A DNA stretch of 64,000 nt from Brachyspira murdochii DSM 12563 (GCF_000092845.1 NC_014150.1:1512919-1576918); one strand, 5' to 3'. Positions 15,062 to 23,654 are shown, numbered from the stretch's first letter. A program made the numbers and translations. The notes: generated by a model from the sequence alone, not told the origin.

Positions 15062-15781
15062 TTATATATCTTTTATTAATTCCAACATTTTATTGCACTT
15101 TTTTTCTATCCGAAGTCTTTCACCGCATCTATTTAAAATATATCCGAGTGTATAAAACCTATCAAAAACTTCCATACTTAATGTATTGCAATGCTGTATT
15201 AAAGCAGAAGCTCCTATTAAGTTTAATTGTATAAATGACATATATACACACATCAAATCTAAATCATTAATATTCCATATTAATTTTTCTGCATAATTAT
15301 AGCCTAATTCTTCTACTATCTGACATGAAGCTATAACAATTCCTCCGCTTCCTGCTGCTGGTTCATTGCAGTAAATAAAAGATTTACTTTCCAATAATGA
15401 TTTATCAAAATTAATTTTATTCATACAGTATGATAATTCATAAGGTGTAAAAAATTGACCTTTGAAATCATTTTTTAATTCAAGTTCTTGAAATAAAACT
15501 CCTAATACATCCTGATATCTGTTACTCTGGTATTCATTTACTAATCCTAATTTAAATGCATTAAAAAACTCCATTTCATTTTCATCATAAGCAACAGCAA
15601 TTTTTTTAAATTGTTCTATTCTTTTTTCCTTATCTTCCATATTAAGACTTATTCCTATTGCAATATTTAATGCTGTCATAGCTATAAAATCATAAAATAC
15701 TTTAGCTATTGTATGTTTATAAGCAACATTCTTTAATATGTTATACAGATTTTTATATTTAGATGATTTTAATTTATTCAT
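15062..15781 (-). CDS. N-6 DNA methylase-like phage protein without NPPY motif
   Basis: A 239-residue protein resembling the core of HsdM-type adenine methylases. It has the upstream FKGQFFTPYELSYCM motif, the SAM-binding loop EPAAGSGG (140-147), then DLDLMCVYMSFIQLNLIGASALIQHCN. The catalytic NPP(Y/F) motif does not follow where expected; the chain ends about 55 residues later. Short phage proteins of this kind are widespread, and methylation activity is uncertain. It overlaps the previous gene by four bases. Roles could be SAM binding, protection against host restriction, or a structural remnant. Confidence 0.7.
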   Translation of the reverse strand: MNKLKSSKYKNLYNILKNVAYKHTIAKVFYDFIAMTALNIAIGISLNMEDKEKRIEQFKKIAVAYDENEMEFFNAFKLGLVNEYQSNRYQDVLGVLFQELELKNDFKGQFFTPYELSYCMNKINFDKSLLESKSFIYCNEPAAGSGGIVIASCQIVEELGYNYAEKLIWNINDLDLMCVYMSFIQLNLIGASALIQHCNTLSMEVFDRFYTLGYILNRCGERLRIEKKCNKMLELIKDI

Positions 15782-16215
15782 TTTTTATTTCCCTTATTCT
15801 TTTTTATATATTTATACAAAGTTTCTTTATTATCTTTGACTTTATATAATATATCCAAAACAACATCTTCAGGTTTTTTCTTAGTGTTTATAGCAGTTTG
15901 ATATATAAGTGTTGCATATCCTATTAAAATATCTTCATAGCTGCCTTTGGTTTTTATCAGGGTTTGATTTTCTTTTGTATTATCAAATATTATAATAGTG
16001 TCTTTCATTATATCTTTCCATTTATCATATTCATATATCTTGTTTTTATTATTAAGTTCTTCTATAATTAAATCTATTTTTTCCCTATCTTCTTCAGATT
16101 GTTTAAACTCCCATGAATAAGGCTCTTCTAAATCGATAAGTTTAATAAAATGCTTTTTAATAATCAAAAAGCATTTTATTGCCTTCGCTATCAACTTTAT
16201 CACCATCTGCATCAA
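15778..16215 (-). CDS. Hypothetical phage protein, start uncertain (up to 145 aa)
   Basis: Not recognised. The convincing part begins near LEEPYSWEFKQSEEDREK and runs through SYEDILIGYATLIYQTAIN to a basic KKNKGNKK end. The nominal start at 16215 lacks a ribosome-binding site and overlaps the preceding gene by 59 bases, and its first 30 residues look like out-of-frame translation. A long inverted repeat (16144-16180) spans the presumed start region, so a non-ATG start or coupled re-initiation is possible. The frame overlaps the methylase-like gene by four bases. Confidence 0.5.
   Translation of the reverse strand: MMQMVIKLIAKAIKCFLIIKKHFIKLIDLEEPYSWEFKQSEEDREKIDLIIEELNNKNKIYEYDKWKDIMKDTIIIFDNTKENQTLIKTKGSYEDILIGYATLIYQTAINTKKKPEDVVLDILYKVKDNKETLYKYIKKNKGNKK
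16144..16180. repeat. Perfect 15-base inverted repeat at a gene junction
   Basis: Arms AATAAAATGCTTTTT and AAAAAGCATTTTATT (16144-16158 and 16166-16180) around a seven-base loop. It covers the stop codon of the 284-residue gene and the unclear start of the next gene. It could act as an intra-operon terminator, an mRNA processing site or a translation control hairpin. Confidence 0.65.
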
Positions 16216-17011
16216 AATCCCAATTATTTATATTATCAGTATCTACACTTAATGGATCTTCATCTTCATCTATTATTTTATAATTAGACTGTTCTTCATC
16301 TTCTGAGAAAGACATTATCTCATTGTTTTCTTTTAATGTTTCTTCAAAAGATTTATTTTCTCTTTTATCAATTTCTTTTTGTATATCTTCTTTATAATGA
16401 TCATTCATTGTAACTTTATTCAATTCTTTTAACTCATCAATAGTAAGCTCTGATAGTCTTCTGCCCTGTGTTATTTTATTTTCAAGCTCTCTGCTTTTAT
16501 TAAACTTCCTGCCTTGTAAAATATGTTTTGCAGTTTCTGTGGTATTATATAAAGCTGATAATTCTTTATCTAATGGAATTATTTTCTCAAGTTCTTCGTC
16601 TGTCAGTTCATTGTATGCTCTGCCATTTGTTATAGATTGTATTTTATTTTCAAGCTCAGTTTTTCTTGATATTTCTTTTATTGGTTTTTCTACTTCTTCT
16701 ATATTGTTATCATCAATATATTCACCTCGTTTTTTCAATTCTTCTATAACTCTATTTCTATATCCTTCTTGTAAATTATAATTTGAAAGATATTGTTTTA
16801 ATGAAATAGTATTTATTAGAATCCATACAGTTCCTTTGTACTCACCTATAGGACATACAGAAAAATCAATATTTTCTTTTTTCTCATTGCTGCTATTTTT
16901 TGATATAAACCTCTGTATAGCATTCATAATAGTATTAGCTTCTGCTTTATTGTCAGACTTAAAAGTTATGCCAAAAAGTCCATTATCTTCTACAAAGTTT
17001 AGCTCTCTCAT
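16157..17011 (-). CDS. Hypothetical acidic phage protein (284 aa) with internal repeat
   Basis: Not recognised. The first 95 residues look like a folded domain (FVEDNGLFGITFKSD...VCPIGEYKGTVWILINT). The middle contains two related segments, ELENKIQSITNGRAYNELTD and ELENKITQGRRLSELT, each followed by a DEL helix, probably a duplicated helical hairpin. The last 60 residues are strongly acidic and disordered (EDEEQSNYKIIDEDEDPLS...DFDADGDKVDSEGN). Its start overlaps the upstream gene by four bases. A role as a recombination or replication accessory protein is possible but unsupported. Confidence 0.6.
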   Translation of the reverse strand: MRELNFVEDNGLFGITFKSDNKAEANTIMNAIQRFISKNSSNEKKENIDFSVCPIGEYKGTVWILINTISLKQYLSNYNLQEGYRNRVIEELKKRGEYIDDNNIEEVEKPIKEISRKTELENKIQSITNGRAYNELTDEELEKIIPLDKELSALYNTTETAKHILQGRKFNKSRELENKITQGRRLSELTIDELKELNKVTMNDHYKEDIQKEIDKRENKSFEETLKENNEIMSFSEDEEQSNYKIIDEDEDPLSVDTDNINNWDFDADGDKVDSEGNKMLFDY

Positions 17012-17241
17012 TCTTCATTCCTTTTTTCTAATTCCGTTTTTAATCTTACTGCCTCTTTTATAATATCAATAAAACCATCAGCAGGTACATTTTCTTTATT
17101 GGTTACAAAGTATATAAACTCAGTCAACAAATAAATAGTATCTTCGCTGCTAATATTTTTAGCATCGATAATAATACGTTCTTCTTTATTATCTCGTTCT
17201 ATATGTATATATTGTTTTTGACTATCTATTTTCATAATCAT
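17008..17241 (-). CDS. Hypothetical phage protein (77 aa)
   Basis: Not recognised. A 77-residue acidic protein with an N-terminal beta pair (KQYIHIERDNKEERIIID) and two helices (EDTIYLLTEFIYFVTN and GFIDIIKEAVRLKTELEKR). It overlaps the following gene by four bases and lies six bases after the HNH gene, so it is co-transcribed with them. Confidence 0.6.
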   Translation of the reverse strand: MIMKIDSQKQYIHIERDNKEERIIIDAKNISSEDTIYLLTEFIYFVTNKENVPADGFIDIIKEAVRLKTELEKRNEE

Positions 17242-17247
17242 ATCCTA

Positions 17248-17517
17248 TTAATAATCTTTCTTTTTATTTCCAAAAGCTCCATCTTCTTTTGCTGTTTTTC
17301 TGCTATGACACCTTTTGCATAAAGCCTGCAGATTATTTTTATCATAAAACAGAGGATCATCTTCGCTTTCTATTCTTTTTATATGGTCCACATGTTCAGC
17401 AAAGTTATGGCATTCCTCAAAGTTTTTGCAAAGCGGATTTTCTTTCAAAAAACTTTCTCTAAAAGCACGCCATTTTTTGCTTTTGTATCTTTTATATGCT
17501 TTTTCATCTCTTCTCAT
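17248..17517 (-). CDS. HNH endonuclease
   Basis: An 89-residue stand-alone HNH nuclease. The core reads HVDHIKRI, DPLFYDKNNLQALCKRCHSRKT, giving the His, Asn and His of the motif. An upstream C..C pair (LCKNFEEC) with CKRC makes the structural zinc site. In many HK97-type phages such a protein lies beside terminase and helps DNA cutting for packaging; here it is in the early operon about 10 kb from terminase. It is preceded by a palindromic element in the gap to the DUF1599-like gene. Confidence 0.88.
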   Translation of the reverse strand: MRRDEKAYKRYKSKKWRAFRESFLKENPLCKNFEECHNFAEHVDHIKRIESEDDPLFYDKNNLQALCKRCHSRKTAKEDGAFGNKKKDY

Positions 17518-17531
17518 TGCTGCTATGTTCG

Positions 17532-17577
17532 AACCCGCCTAATATACCCGAGCAAACAAGTTTACTCGGCGGCGGTT
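17532..17577. repeat. Short palindromic element P5 (intergenic)
   Basis: Inner stem CCGAGCAAAC / GTTTACTCGG (17548-17557 and 17560-17569, one mismatch), enclosed by an outer stem AACCCGCC / GGCGGTT with one bulged base. The minus-strand flank TATATTAGGCGGG matches that of the element near 1290. It fills most of the gap between the HNH and DUF1599-like genes. Confidence 0.65.
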
Positions 17578-17579
17578 TC

Positions 17580-17870
17580 TCACTTTCCTCCTTTATTACT
17601 ACCTTGTTCTTTTAGATAAATACTAAAAAGAACTGCATAGCCTGCTATATCAAATACAGTATCAATAATACTTTCCTCTACCATTGGCTTTTCTTTTGAT
17701 AGTATAAGAGTTTTTAATCTGTTTAATTTATCTTCTATTCTTATTAATCCTATGCTTATACCGTACTCATGCAATGTTTTATCATAACTATTTCCATAAT
17801 CTTTATTCTTCTTAATTAATAAGTTTTTAAGCTCTTCACATTCATTAATAATTAAATCTTCTTTATTCAT
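17580..17870 (-). CDS. DUF1599-like (nucleotide modification-associated) protein
   Basis: A 96-residue all-helical protein. Motifs are KKNKDYGNSYDKTLHEYG, IRIEDKLNRLKTL and ESIIDTVFDIAGYAVL, which together match DUF1599/MazG-like phage proteins thought to act on nucleotides or to be associated with modified bases. The acidic ED/ES residues would bind a metal. A GGAGG ribosome-binding site precedes the ATG. It is in the early operon between helicase-loader and HNH genes. Confidence 0.75.
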   Translation of the reverse strand: MNKEDLIINECEELKNLLIKKNKDYGNSYDKTLHEYGISIGLIRIEDKLNRLKTLILSKEKPMVEESIIDTVFDIAGYAVLFSIYLKEQGSNKGGK

Positions 17871-17904
17871 TTTTTACCTCCTGATTTTTGAACATCTTAT
17901 TTAC

Positions 17905-17929
17905 AAGTTATCAACATTGTTGACAACTT
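17905..17929. promoter_or_regulatory. Inverted repeat upstream of DUF1599-like gene
   Basis: AAGTTATCAAC and GTTGACAACTT (17905-17915 and 17919-17929) with a three-base gap, one mismatch per arm. It lies in the 185-base gap between the helicase loader and the DUF1599-like gene and may be an operator or a translational control hairpin. Confidence 0.45.
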
Positions 17930-17941
17930 ATAAACATAGAA

Positions 17942-18022
17942 TTATTCATTATTAGCTATCTCATCTTCTATATCAGTTAGCACTGATTCAAAATCTTCAT
18001 ATTTTCCTCTTTTAATAAAATC
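17942..18022 (-). other. Open frame resembling a gene tail without a start codon
   Basis: A 26-codon frame, DFIKRGKYEDFESVLT then DIEDEIANNE, looks like the acidic C-terminus of a real protein but follows a stop codon and has no ATG, GTG or TTG at its head. An ATG with an AGAGGA ribosome-binding site (about 17996) is out of frame and gives only seven codons. It may be a gene remnant or use a rare start. Confidence 0.3.
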
Positions 18023-18055
18023 TTATATAAATAATCAAAATAATATTTTGACTAT

Positions 18056-18907
18056 TTAAGCAGTTATTAATTCTTTATACTTCTGCATTTCTATTTCTAT
18101 AATTTTTAAGTTTAATAGTCTGCTTGTAAGTCTGCCTTTCATATATTCAGAATCAGTTTTTTTATTCAAACTCTTTAATAAATCATCATAGCTTTTATTT
18201 GATGTCAGTATCACAGTTTTTTCTCCGCTTCTTATATTATCAAATATTTTATAGTATCCATCTATGGCATAATGAAAGCCTACGCTGTCAATATCATCTA
18301 TCATAATAATATCTGCATTTTTGGCATTATCTATTTTTTTATCAATAGTGGCTTTCATATCTTTATCTTTAGCATTTTGATTAAATAAATTTTTATGCAA
18401 ATCTTCAAAATGGCTAGCCTTCATATACATTACTTTGATGTTATTAATAACATATATCTGCCATAACATTTTTAGCATTGTAGTTTTACCTGTTCCGCTC
18501 TTCCCTCTGAAATATAATGACATTGTACTTCCTACATTCAAATATTTTTTTATAGAATTAATCAGCTCAGTTTGATTAAATCTTTTTGCAAAAATATCCA
18601 AAGTCATTTCATTATCTAATGTGCCGAATACTAAATTATATGTTTTTATAAGGTTATCAATTCTTTCTATCTTTTCTGATATTTTAGTTTTTTCATCGCT
18701 TACACAGTCGCACATAGTAGGCAGACTGTATCGTCTTCCTGAAAAACTTAAATCATCTGAAACTTTTAAAAATCCATCCTCATCGCATTTAGTACATTTT
18801 GGGTCTTTTCCGTCCCTTGCTGTTTTTTTTAATTCTTCCAAATATTTTTTATAGCTTTGCAGACAATATCCGTTATCCGCAATTTGCAATTTGTGAATAC
18901 GCATCAT
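18056..18907 (-). CDS. DnaC/IstB-like replicative helicase loader
   Basis: A 283-residue AAA+ ATPase that would load the replicative helicase at the phage origin. An N-terminal zinc motif is formed by CTKC (38-41) and CDC (66-68). The ATPase has Walker A GKSGTGKTT (135-143), Walker B IIMIDDID (200-207), a sensor segment VILTSNKS and an Arg-rich end region (GRLTSRLLN). The ATG at 18907 has AAGGAGG upstream, inside the end of the DnaD-like gene; the two genes overlap by 35 bases. This is the standard initiator-loader pair of phage replication modules. Confidence 0.88.
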   Translation of the reverse strand: MMRIHKLQIADNGYCLQSYKKYLEELKKTARDGKDPKCTKCDEDGFLKVSDDLSFSGRRYSLPTMCDCVSDEKTKISEKIERIDNLIKTYNLVFGTLDNEMTLDIFAKRFNQTELINSIKKYLNVGSTMSLYFRGKSGTGKTTMLKMLWQIYVINNIKVMYMKASHFEDLHKNLFNQNAKDKDMKATIDKKIDNAKNADIIMIDDIDSVGFHYAIDGYYKIFDNIRSGEKTVILTSNKSYDDLLKSLNKKTDSEYMKGRLTSRLLNLKIIEIEMQKYKELITA

Positions 18908-19772
18908 CTAGGTTTCCTCCTTCTTCTATAATTTTTAATAAATAATTCAGTTTATCAATTCCGCTTGGTATTGTGTATTTTTTTGTTTCTTCGCTTTGAG
19001 TTTTATTTTCTTTGTTATCATTATTTTTTGTACTTTCATTTTTTTGGCATAAAGCCATTTTCAATAAATCCTGCAGTTTCATAGCATATCTTTTTTCTAC
19101 TGGTAATTTATAAAATGCATTTTTTGTAATTTCTAAAACATCATCAATATTGTTATTTACTCTGTTTTTAAAGATTTTTATTAAATGCATTTTATAAGGA
19201 GCTCTTACCGAGTAGTCTAATTTTTCAAGCAATAACTCTTCATACAATTTTTTAAACTTTTCTAAAAACTCACTTTGAAGCTGAAGCTCTTTTATCTCTT
19301 CATCATCTGTTAAAAGTTTTGCAGGATATATTGGATTTTCGTCCACATCTTCATTAAACAAACTAGGCTCATCATATATCACAGTAACAGGAGCTTCGAG
19401 ATTCTGAAGTTTTTTATCCTCTTCTTTCAGCTCTTCAATTTTATTTTTCAAATTAGTAAAATCGTATACAAGACCTTTTCTTATAACTTTTTTGTCTTTA
19501 TACTCTGTAGCTATTTTTATTTTTAAATAGCCTTTTGCTTTTAAACTTTTTCTTTGTTTTGAAAAATGAGTTTTTCTGCTAGTTATATATTTGTCTTTTA
19601 TATCTTGTATATTTTTATTTGTTAAATGAAATATCCAGCATATAAACTCAAACTCGCTTAATGATAATCCTAATCTGTTTCTGTATTCCATAATTTCAAA
19701 AGGTATTGCCAACAGATCTGCAGGATAATCTATTTTTCCGTAAAGTGCTGAAAACTTTTCTAACTCTGCCAT
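18873..19772 (-). CDS. DnaD-like replication initiation protein
   Basis: A 299-residue protein. The N-terminal 90 residues form a winged helix (IPFEIMEYRNRLGLSLSEFE..., then SKQRKSLKAKGYLKIK). The middle is charged, and the C-terminal part contains a helical domain (DVLEITKNAFYKLPVEKRYAMK) similar in layout to DnaD/DnaB-type primosome domains. It precedes and overlaps the helicase loader, the usual order. Its ATG overlaps the stop of a 16-codon leader peptide. The family call rests on layout and context more than on motifs. Confidence 0.7.
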   Translation of the reverse strand: MAELEKFSALYGKIDYPADLLAIPFEIMEYRNRLGLSLSEFEFICWIFHLTNKNIQDIKDKYITSRKTHFSKQRKSLKAKGYLKIKIATEYKDKKVIRKGLVYDFTNLKNKIEELKEEDKKLQNLEAPVTVIYDEPSLFNEDVDENPIYPAKLLTDDEEIKELQLQSEFLEKFKKLYEELLLEKLDYSVRAPYKMHLIKIFKNRVNNNIDDVLEITKNAFYKLPVEKRYAMKLQDLLKMALCQKNESTKNNDNKENKTQSEETKKYTIPSGIDKLNYLLKIIEEGGNLDDAYSQIANCG

Positions 19773-19822
19773 TATTCTGCCTCACCAAATATATTTTTAT
19801 AAGTCAATTTTCGTACTAACAT
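19772..19822 (-). CDS. 16-residue leader peptide of the early operon
   Basis: MLVRKLTYKNIFGEAE, preceded by a perfect GGAGG ribosome-binding site seven bases upstream, and with its TAA overlapping the ATG of the DnaD-like gene. The arrangement suggests translational coupling that sets expression of the replication initiator. A longer frame reading through from 19996 has no comparable start signal. Confidence 0.5.
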   Translation of the reverse strand: MLVRKLTYKNIFGEAE

Positions 19823-20051
19823 TAAACCGCCTCCGTGATAGTATTTTTTTATTACTCCTTCTGCAGTGATAAAAATTATTAAGGCAAAGAACTGCCTAAA
19901 TGATTTAAATAAATTTATGCTGCATTTGTTTTTGATATTTTTTAGCAGGAATGCTAATTGATGAAATAAACTCTGTTCTTTATCTAAAAAAGTCAAGCAT
20001 AACTTTTTAGTTGCAATTATTATCGAGATTTTTAAGGATTGTTGTTGTTTT

Positions 20052-20084
20052 AAATCTAGTATGCGATGAACACATACTAGATTT
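20052..20084. promoter_or_regulatory. 12-base inverted repeat upstream of the early operon
   Basis: AAATCTAGTATG and CATACTAGATTT (20052-20063 and 20073-20084) around a nine-base loop. The right arm runs into TTTATT on the plus strand. It may be the operator of the early phage operon or a terminator. The 19,823-20,223 stretch otherwise holds no gene I can support and probably contains the prophage end. Confidence 0.55.
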
Positions 20085-20223
20085 TTTATTGTGTCGATTT
20101 TTATTGTGAAAGAATATTGTAAAACTCGTACCGCTTTCCATAGTCTTAGAAAATTCGTTAAAATTAAAAATTTTCAGTATATACTAATTATCTATAAAAA
20201 ATTTAATCAAATAAAAACAATAA

Positions 20224-20249
20224 GGCAGTACATATAAAAATGCACTGCC
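20224..20249 (-). terminator. Terminator of rubredoxin-flavoprotein gene
   Basis: GGCAGT...ACTGCC arms extend to a ten-base stem (one wobble) and lead on the minus strand into a T-rich stretch. It follows the gene that ends at 20280 and marks the host side of the prophage junction. Confidence 0.7.
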
Positions 20250-20279
20250 AATTGGGGTAAAAATTAGTTTGATTTATTA

Positions 20280-20945
20280 TTATGAGATTTTTTCAAAATT
20301 ACTTTTAGGCTCTCCGCATATAGGACATACCCAATCGCTAGGTAAATCCTCAAATGGAACACTGCCCTTATACTCAAATCCGCATATTTTACATCTGTAA
20401 ACAGCTTTAACCTCTTCTTTTTTTTCTTCTTTCTTCTCTTCTTTGTATGCATTTGCAGTAGAAGCATTAGGAGGAGTTTTACCTTTAACTACATTGTGAT
20501 AGTAGGCATATGTCATAGAATTAGCCTCATTATCAAATATGTCGGCATCGATTAATTCTCCTATAAATATAGTATGAGTATAAACTTCTAATGTATTAAC
20601 TACTTTGCATATTAAATAAGCATTAGCAGCCTTTATTATAGGAAGACCTTCCTTCATTTCATAAGATACATTTTCAAATTTATTAACATCTCTTGAACTT
20701 CTAAACCCAAATCCGCCTATCAAAACACCATCGCTTTTCTCAGAAAGAATAGAAAGAGCAAATTTACCAGTTTTCTTTATGCATTCATTAGTGTAGTTAT
20801 TTTTATTAACACTAATCATTATAGTAGTAGGAGTAGAAGTTATTTGAGTAGAAGTATTAATAGTGCACCCTACAGGTTTATCTCCGTCAAGAGTAGTTAA
20901 AATATACATTCCGTATGAAAGTTTAGTTAAAGCAAAAGTGTTCAT
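20280..20945 (-). CDS. hrb: High-molecular-weight rubredoxin (flavin reductase + rubredoxin)
   Basis: A 221-residue fusion. Residues 1 to about 155 form an FMN-binding flavin-reductase domain ([20 protein letters not shown], then [20 protein letters not shown]). After a Lys/Glu linker the C-terminal 50 residues are a rubredoxin, with [10 protein letters not shown] and [14 protein letters not shown] giving the four iron ligands. In anaerobes such proteins pass electrons from NAD(P)H to flavodiiron proteins or peroxidases for oxygen and nitric oxide defence. It is the first host gene beyond the prophage and has its own terminator. Confidence 0.9.
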   Translation of the reverse strand: MNTFALTKLSYGMYILTTLDGDKPVGCTINTSTQITSTPTTIMISVNKNNYTNECIKKTGKFALSILSEKSDGVLIGGFGFRSSRDVNKFENVSYEMKEGLPIIKAANAYLICKVVNTLEVYTHTIFIGELIDADIFDNEANSMTYAYYHNVVKGKTPPNASTANAYKEEKKEEKKEEVKAVYRCKICGFEYKGSVPFEDLPSDWVCPICGEPKSNFEKIS

Positions 20946-21035
20946 AAGAGCTGTCCTTATTAATAATAATTACTAATTATATATTAATTCTATAAAAAAT
21001 CAATACTAAATAGTAATTTTAAAATAAAAATAATA

Positions 21036-21064
21036 AAAAACCCCGCTTATAATTTAAGCAGGGT
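21036..21064 (-). terminator. Terminator of the alanine symporter gene
   Basis: Arms CCCCGCTTA / TAAGCAGGG with one mismatch, four-base loop, and a run of Ts after the hairpin on the minus strand. It lies 29 bases beyond the symporter stop. Confidence 0.8.
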
Positions 21065-21092
21065 TATAAATATAAAGTTATATAAAAAATTA

Positions 21093-22466
21093 TTAATCTT
21101 TCATTCTAGTAGAATTAGGATCTTTTAAATAATCTCTAGTAAGCTGAGCGATTTTTGGGGAAAGGATTAAAAGCCCTATTAAGTTAGGTATAGCCATAAG
21201 TCCGTTTAGAGTATCAGCTATAGCCCAAATCAAATCTAATTGGCTAACAGCACCTACAATACCAACTGCCAAAAATATCACTCTGTAAGAAAGAGAAGCA
21301 ATTTTATTTCTTTTAGTAAGATAACCCAAAGCAACAACGCCATAATGCGACCAACCTACAAAAGTGGAGAAAGCAAATAATATTAAAGAAATAGTAAGAA
21401 CTACAGAACCAGCATGTCCTAAATTAGCTCCGAAAGAAGCCGAAATCAATTCAGCACCATTTAATTTAGTGCCCTGATTCATTTCTAAGAATATGATAGC
21501 CATAAGCCCAGTTAAAGTACAAACGAAAAAAGTATCAATAAGTACTTCAAATATACCCCACAAACCTTGTTCTATAGGGTTTTTAGAGTTACTCGCACCA
21601 TGAGCCATAGGAGCAGTACCTAAACCAGCTTCGTTAGAAAATACACCGCGTGCAAAACCGAATTTCATACCCATCATAATAGTATATCCCATAAATCCGG
21701 CACCTACTTGTTTTAAAGAAAATGCTTCTTGAAATATACGCTGGAATGCATGAGGAATTCTGCCTGCATTCATAATAAGTATAACTATACCAGCAACTAT
21801 ATATATAACACACATTACTGGAACTAATTTTTCTGTAACAGTGGCTATTCTTTTGATACCGCCTATAATTATAACAGCAGTTAAAGCCACTACTATGACA
21901 CCGGTTACTATATGAGGCACTCCGAAGTTCTGATTAACAACAGCAGCCATAGCATTAGTCTGTGTCATATTTCCAGCCCCGAAACAAGCTAAAGCAGCAA
22001 AAGCAGCAAATATACTTCCAAGCCAAGGAAGATTAGCACCTTTAGATATATAGTACATAGGTCCTCCATGGTGATGACCTTCGCTGTCTTTTACTCTATA
22101 ATGCACAGCAAGGAGCACTTCCGAGTATTTTGTAACCATACCGAAAAAAGCAGCAAACCACATCCAAAATAATGCCCCGGGACCGCCTGCTACAATTGCA
22201 GTGGTAACGCCTGCAATATTTCCGGTTCCAACAGTGCTAGCCAATGCAGTACTAACTGCTTGGAAAGGGGTAATATTATCGTCTGGGTCTTGTTTTTTTG
22301 CCAATGCTCCGAAAGTATGCTTTACCCATAAAGGAATCTTGGTTATTTGCAAAAAACCTGTCCTAATGCTTAAAAATATTCCAGTACCTACTAATAGTGT
22401 AAGCATTACTGGACCCCATACAAAACTGTTAATGATGCCGTTAATTTTTGCTATCATTTCTACCAT
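21093..22466 (-). CDS. Sodium:alanine symporter (AGCS family)
   Basis: A 457-residue integral membrane transporter with about ten or eleven hydrophobic segments. AGCS signatures are present: GTGIFLSIRTGFLQ near the N-terminus, ALASTVGTGNIAGVTTAI, GGPGALFWMWFAAFFGM, HHGGPMYYIS and FSNEAGLGTAPMAHG. It would import alanine or glycine with sodium. An AGGAG ribosome-binding site precedes the ATG. The alanine racemase gene lies 78 bases upstream in the same direction, so uptake and racemisation of alanine for the cell wall may be linked. Confidence 0.93.
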   Translation of the reverse strand: MVEMIAKINGIINSFVWGPVMLTLLVGTGIFLSIRTGFLQITKIPLWVKHTFGALAKKQDPDDNITPFQAVSTALASTVGTGNIAGVTTAIVAGGPGALFWMWFAAFFGMVTKYSEVLLAVHYRVKDSEGHHHGGPMYYISKGANLPWLGSIFAAFAALACFGAGNMTQTNAMAAVVNQNFGVPHIVTGVIVVALTAVIIIGGIKRIATVTEKLVPVMCVIYIVAGIVILIMNAGRIPHAFQRIFQEAFSLKQVGAGFMGYTIMMGMKFGFARGVFSNEAGLGTAPMAHGASNSKNPIEQGLWGIFEVLIDTFFVCTLTGLMAIIFLEMNQGTKLNGAELISASFGANLGHAGSVVLTISLILFAFSTFVGWSHYGVVALGYLTKRNKIASLSYRVIFLAVGIVGAVSQLDLIWAIADTLNGLMAIPNLIGLLILSPKIAQLTRDYLKDPNSTRMKD

Positions 22467-22544
22467 AATACTCTCCTTTTTTGTTTAATTTATTTTATGT
22501 ATTTTTAGTATAACTCCTTATTAAAGATATTATTTTATTTTTTA

Positions 22545-23654
22545 TCAGGCATTTTTATAAACTCTGGTAACTCTATCTCCTATATTAACTAAAACCTCAT
22601 GGCTGATGCTGTCTATACGTTTAGCCAAAGTATTGGCATTAAGTCTTTTATCATTACCAAATATTAAAACATCATCTTCTGTTTTTATATCATCATTTCC
22701 TATCTCTATAATGATAGAATCCATACACACTCTTCCGCGTAAAGGATAATATTTGCCGTTAATTTTTACCTCCCAATTATTAGATAATTTTCTTGAAACC
22801 CCATCAGCATAACCTATAGGAACAACAGCTATATTAGTATCCCTATCTGCCCTCCAAGTCATACCATATGAAATACTCTCCCCCTTTTTTATTTTTCTAA
22901 TTAAAACAACTTTTGATTTCAAATTAAGTATTGGCTTGATACCTAAATCATATGCCTCATCATATGTATAGCCGTATAATATTATACCTGCTCTTACCAT
23001 ATCAAAATATGTATTTTTATATGAAAGTAAAGCAGCAGAATTAGCTGTATGGACATTATTTATCACTATTCCATTACTTTTCAGAGTAGTTATTACATTA
23101 TTAAAAATGTCTATCTGTCTTTGAGTAAACTCTCTAGAATAGTCATCTTGCATATCAGCAGCAGCATAATGCGTATTTATACCTTCTATACTTAAAGTAC
23201 TGTAAGATAAAACTTTTTTAGCCAAATCCAAAACGTCCTCAGCCCTAGCCCCCATTCTATTTAGTCCAGTATCTACTTTGATGTATAGTTTCAAAGAACC
23301 GCCGTATTTTTTTAGATATCTGTCATAATACTCTAAACATTCATCATTACTTATAATAGGAATCAAATCATACCTGCATACCAATTCTGCTTCCTGTTTA
23401 AAATGCTGAAATAATACTATTATAGGCAGTTTAACTCCGCTCTCTCTTATTTTTATACCTTCTTCCACTGTAGCAACACCCAAAGCATCTGCCCCAAACT
23501 GCTCTGAAGCCTGAGAAATTTCAACTAAACCATGCCCATAAGCATTAGCCTTTACTATATTTAGTAATTTAACACCATTTGCTATAGAATGTATAATTTC
23601 AATATTATTTTTTAGTATTGATAAATCTACTTCCGCTATAGTATAATTAGTCAT
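22545..23654 (-). CDS. alr: Alanine racemase
   Basis: A 369-residue PLP enzyme interconverting L- and D-alanine for peptidoglycan. K35 in NIVKANAYGHG would bind PLP. The C-terminal domain has the catalytic tyrosine in ISYGMTWRA, the IGYADGVSR phosphate-contact segment and GRVCMDSIIIEIG. Length is normal. A consensus promoter (23686-23714) lies upstream, 32 bases from the ATG, and the alanine symporter gene follows. Confidence 0.95.
   Translation of the reverse strand: MTNYTIAEVDLSILKNNIEIIHSIANGVKLLNIVKANAYGHGLVEISQASEQFGADALGVATVEEGIKIRESGVKLPIIVLFQHFKQEAELVCRYDLIPIISNDECLEYYDRYLKKYGGSLKLYIKVDTGLNRMGARAEDVLDLAKKVLSYSTLSIEGINTHYAAADMQDDYSREFTQRQIDIFNNVITTLKSNGIVINNVHTANSAALLSYKNTYFDMVRAGIILYGYTYDEAYDLGIKPILNLKSKVVLIRKIKKGESISYGMTWRADRDTNIAVVPIGYADGVSRKLSNNWEVKINGKYYPLRGRVCMDSIIIEIGNDDIKTEDDVLIFGNDKRLNANTLAKRIDSISHEVLVNIGDRVTRVYKNA

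Noticed and set aside
19196-19230. ACTACTCGGTAAG in the DnaD-like gene as another palindromic element copy
   Set aside because: Only one half-site (CTACTCGG) matches and no second arm follows; too short to distinguish from chance.
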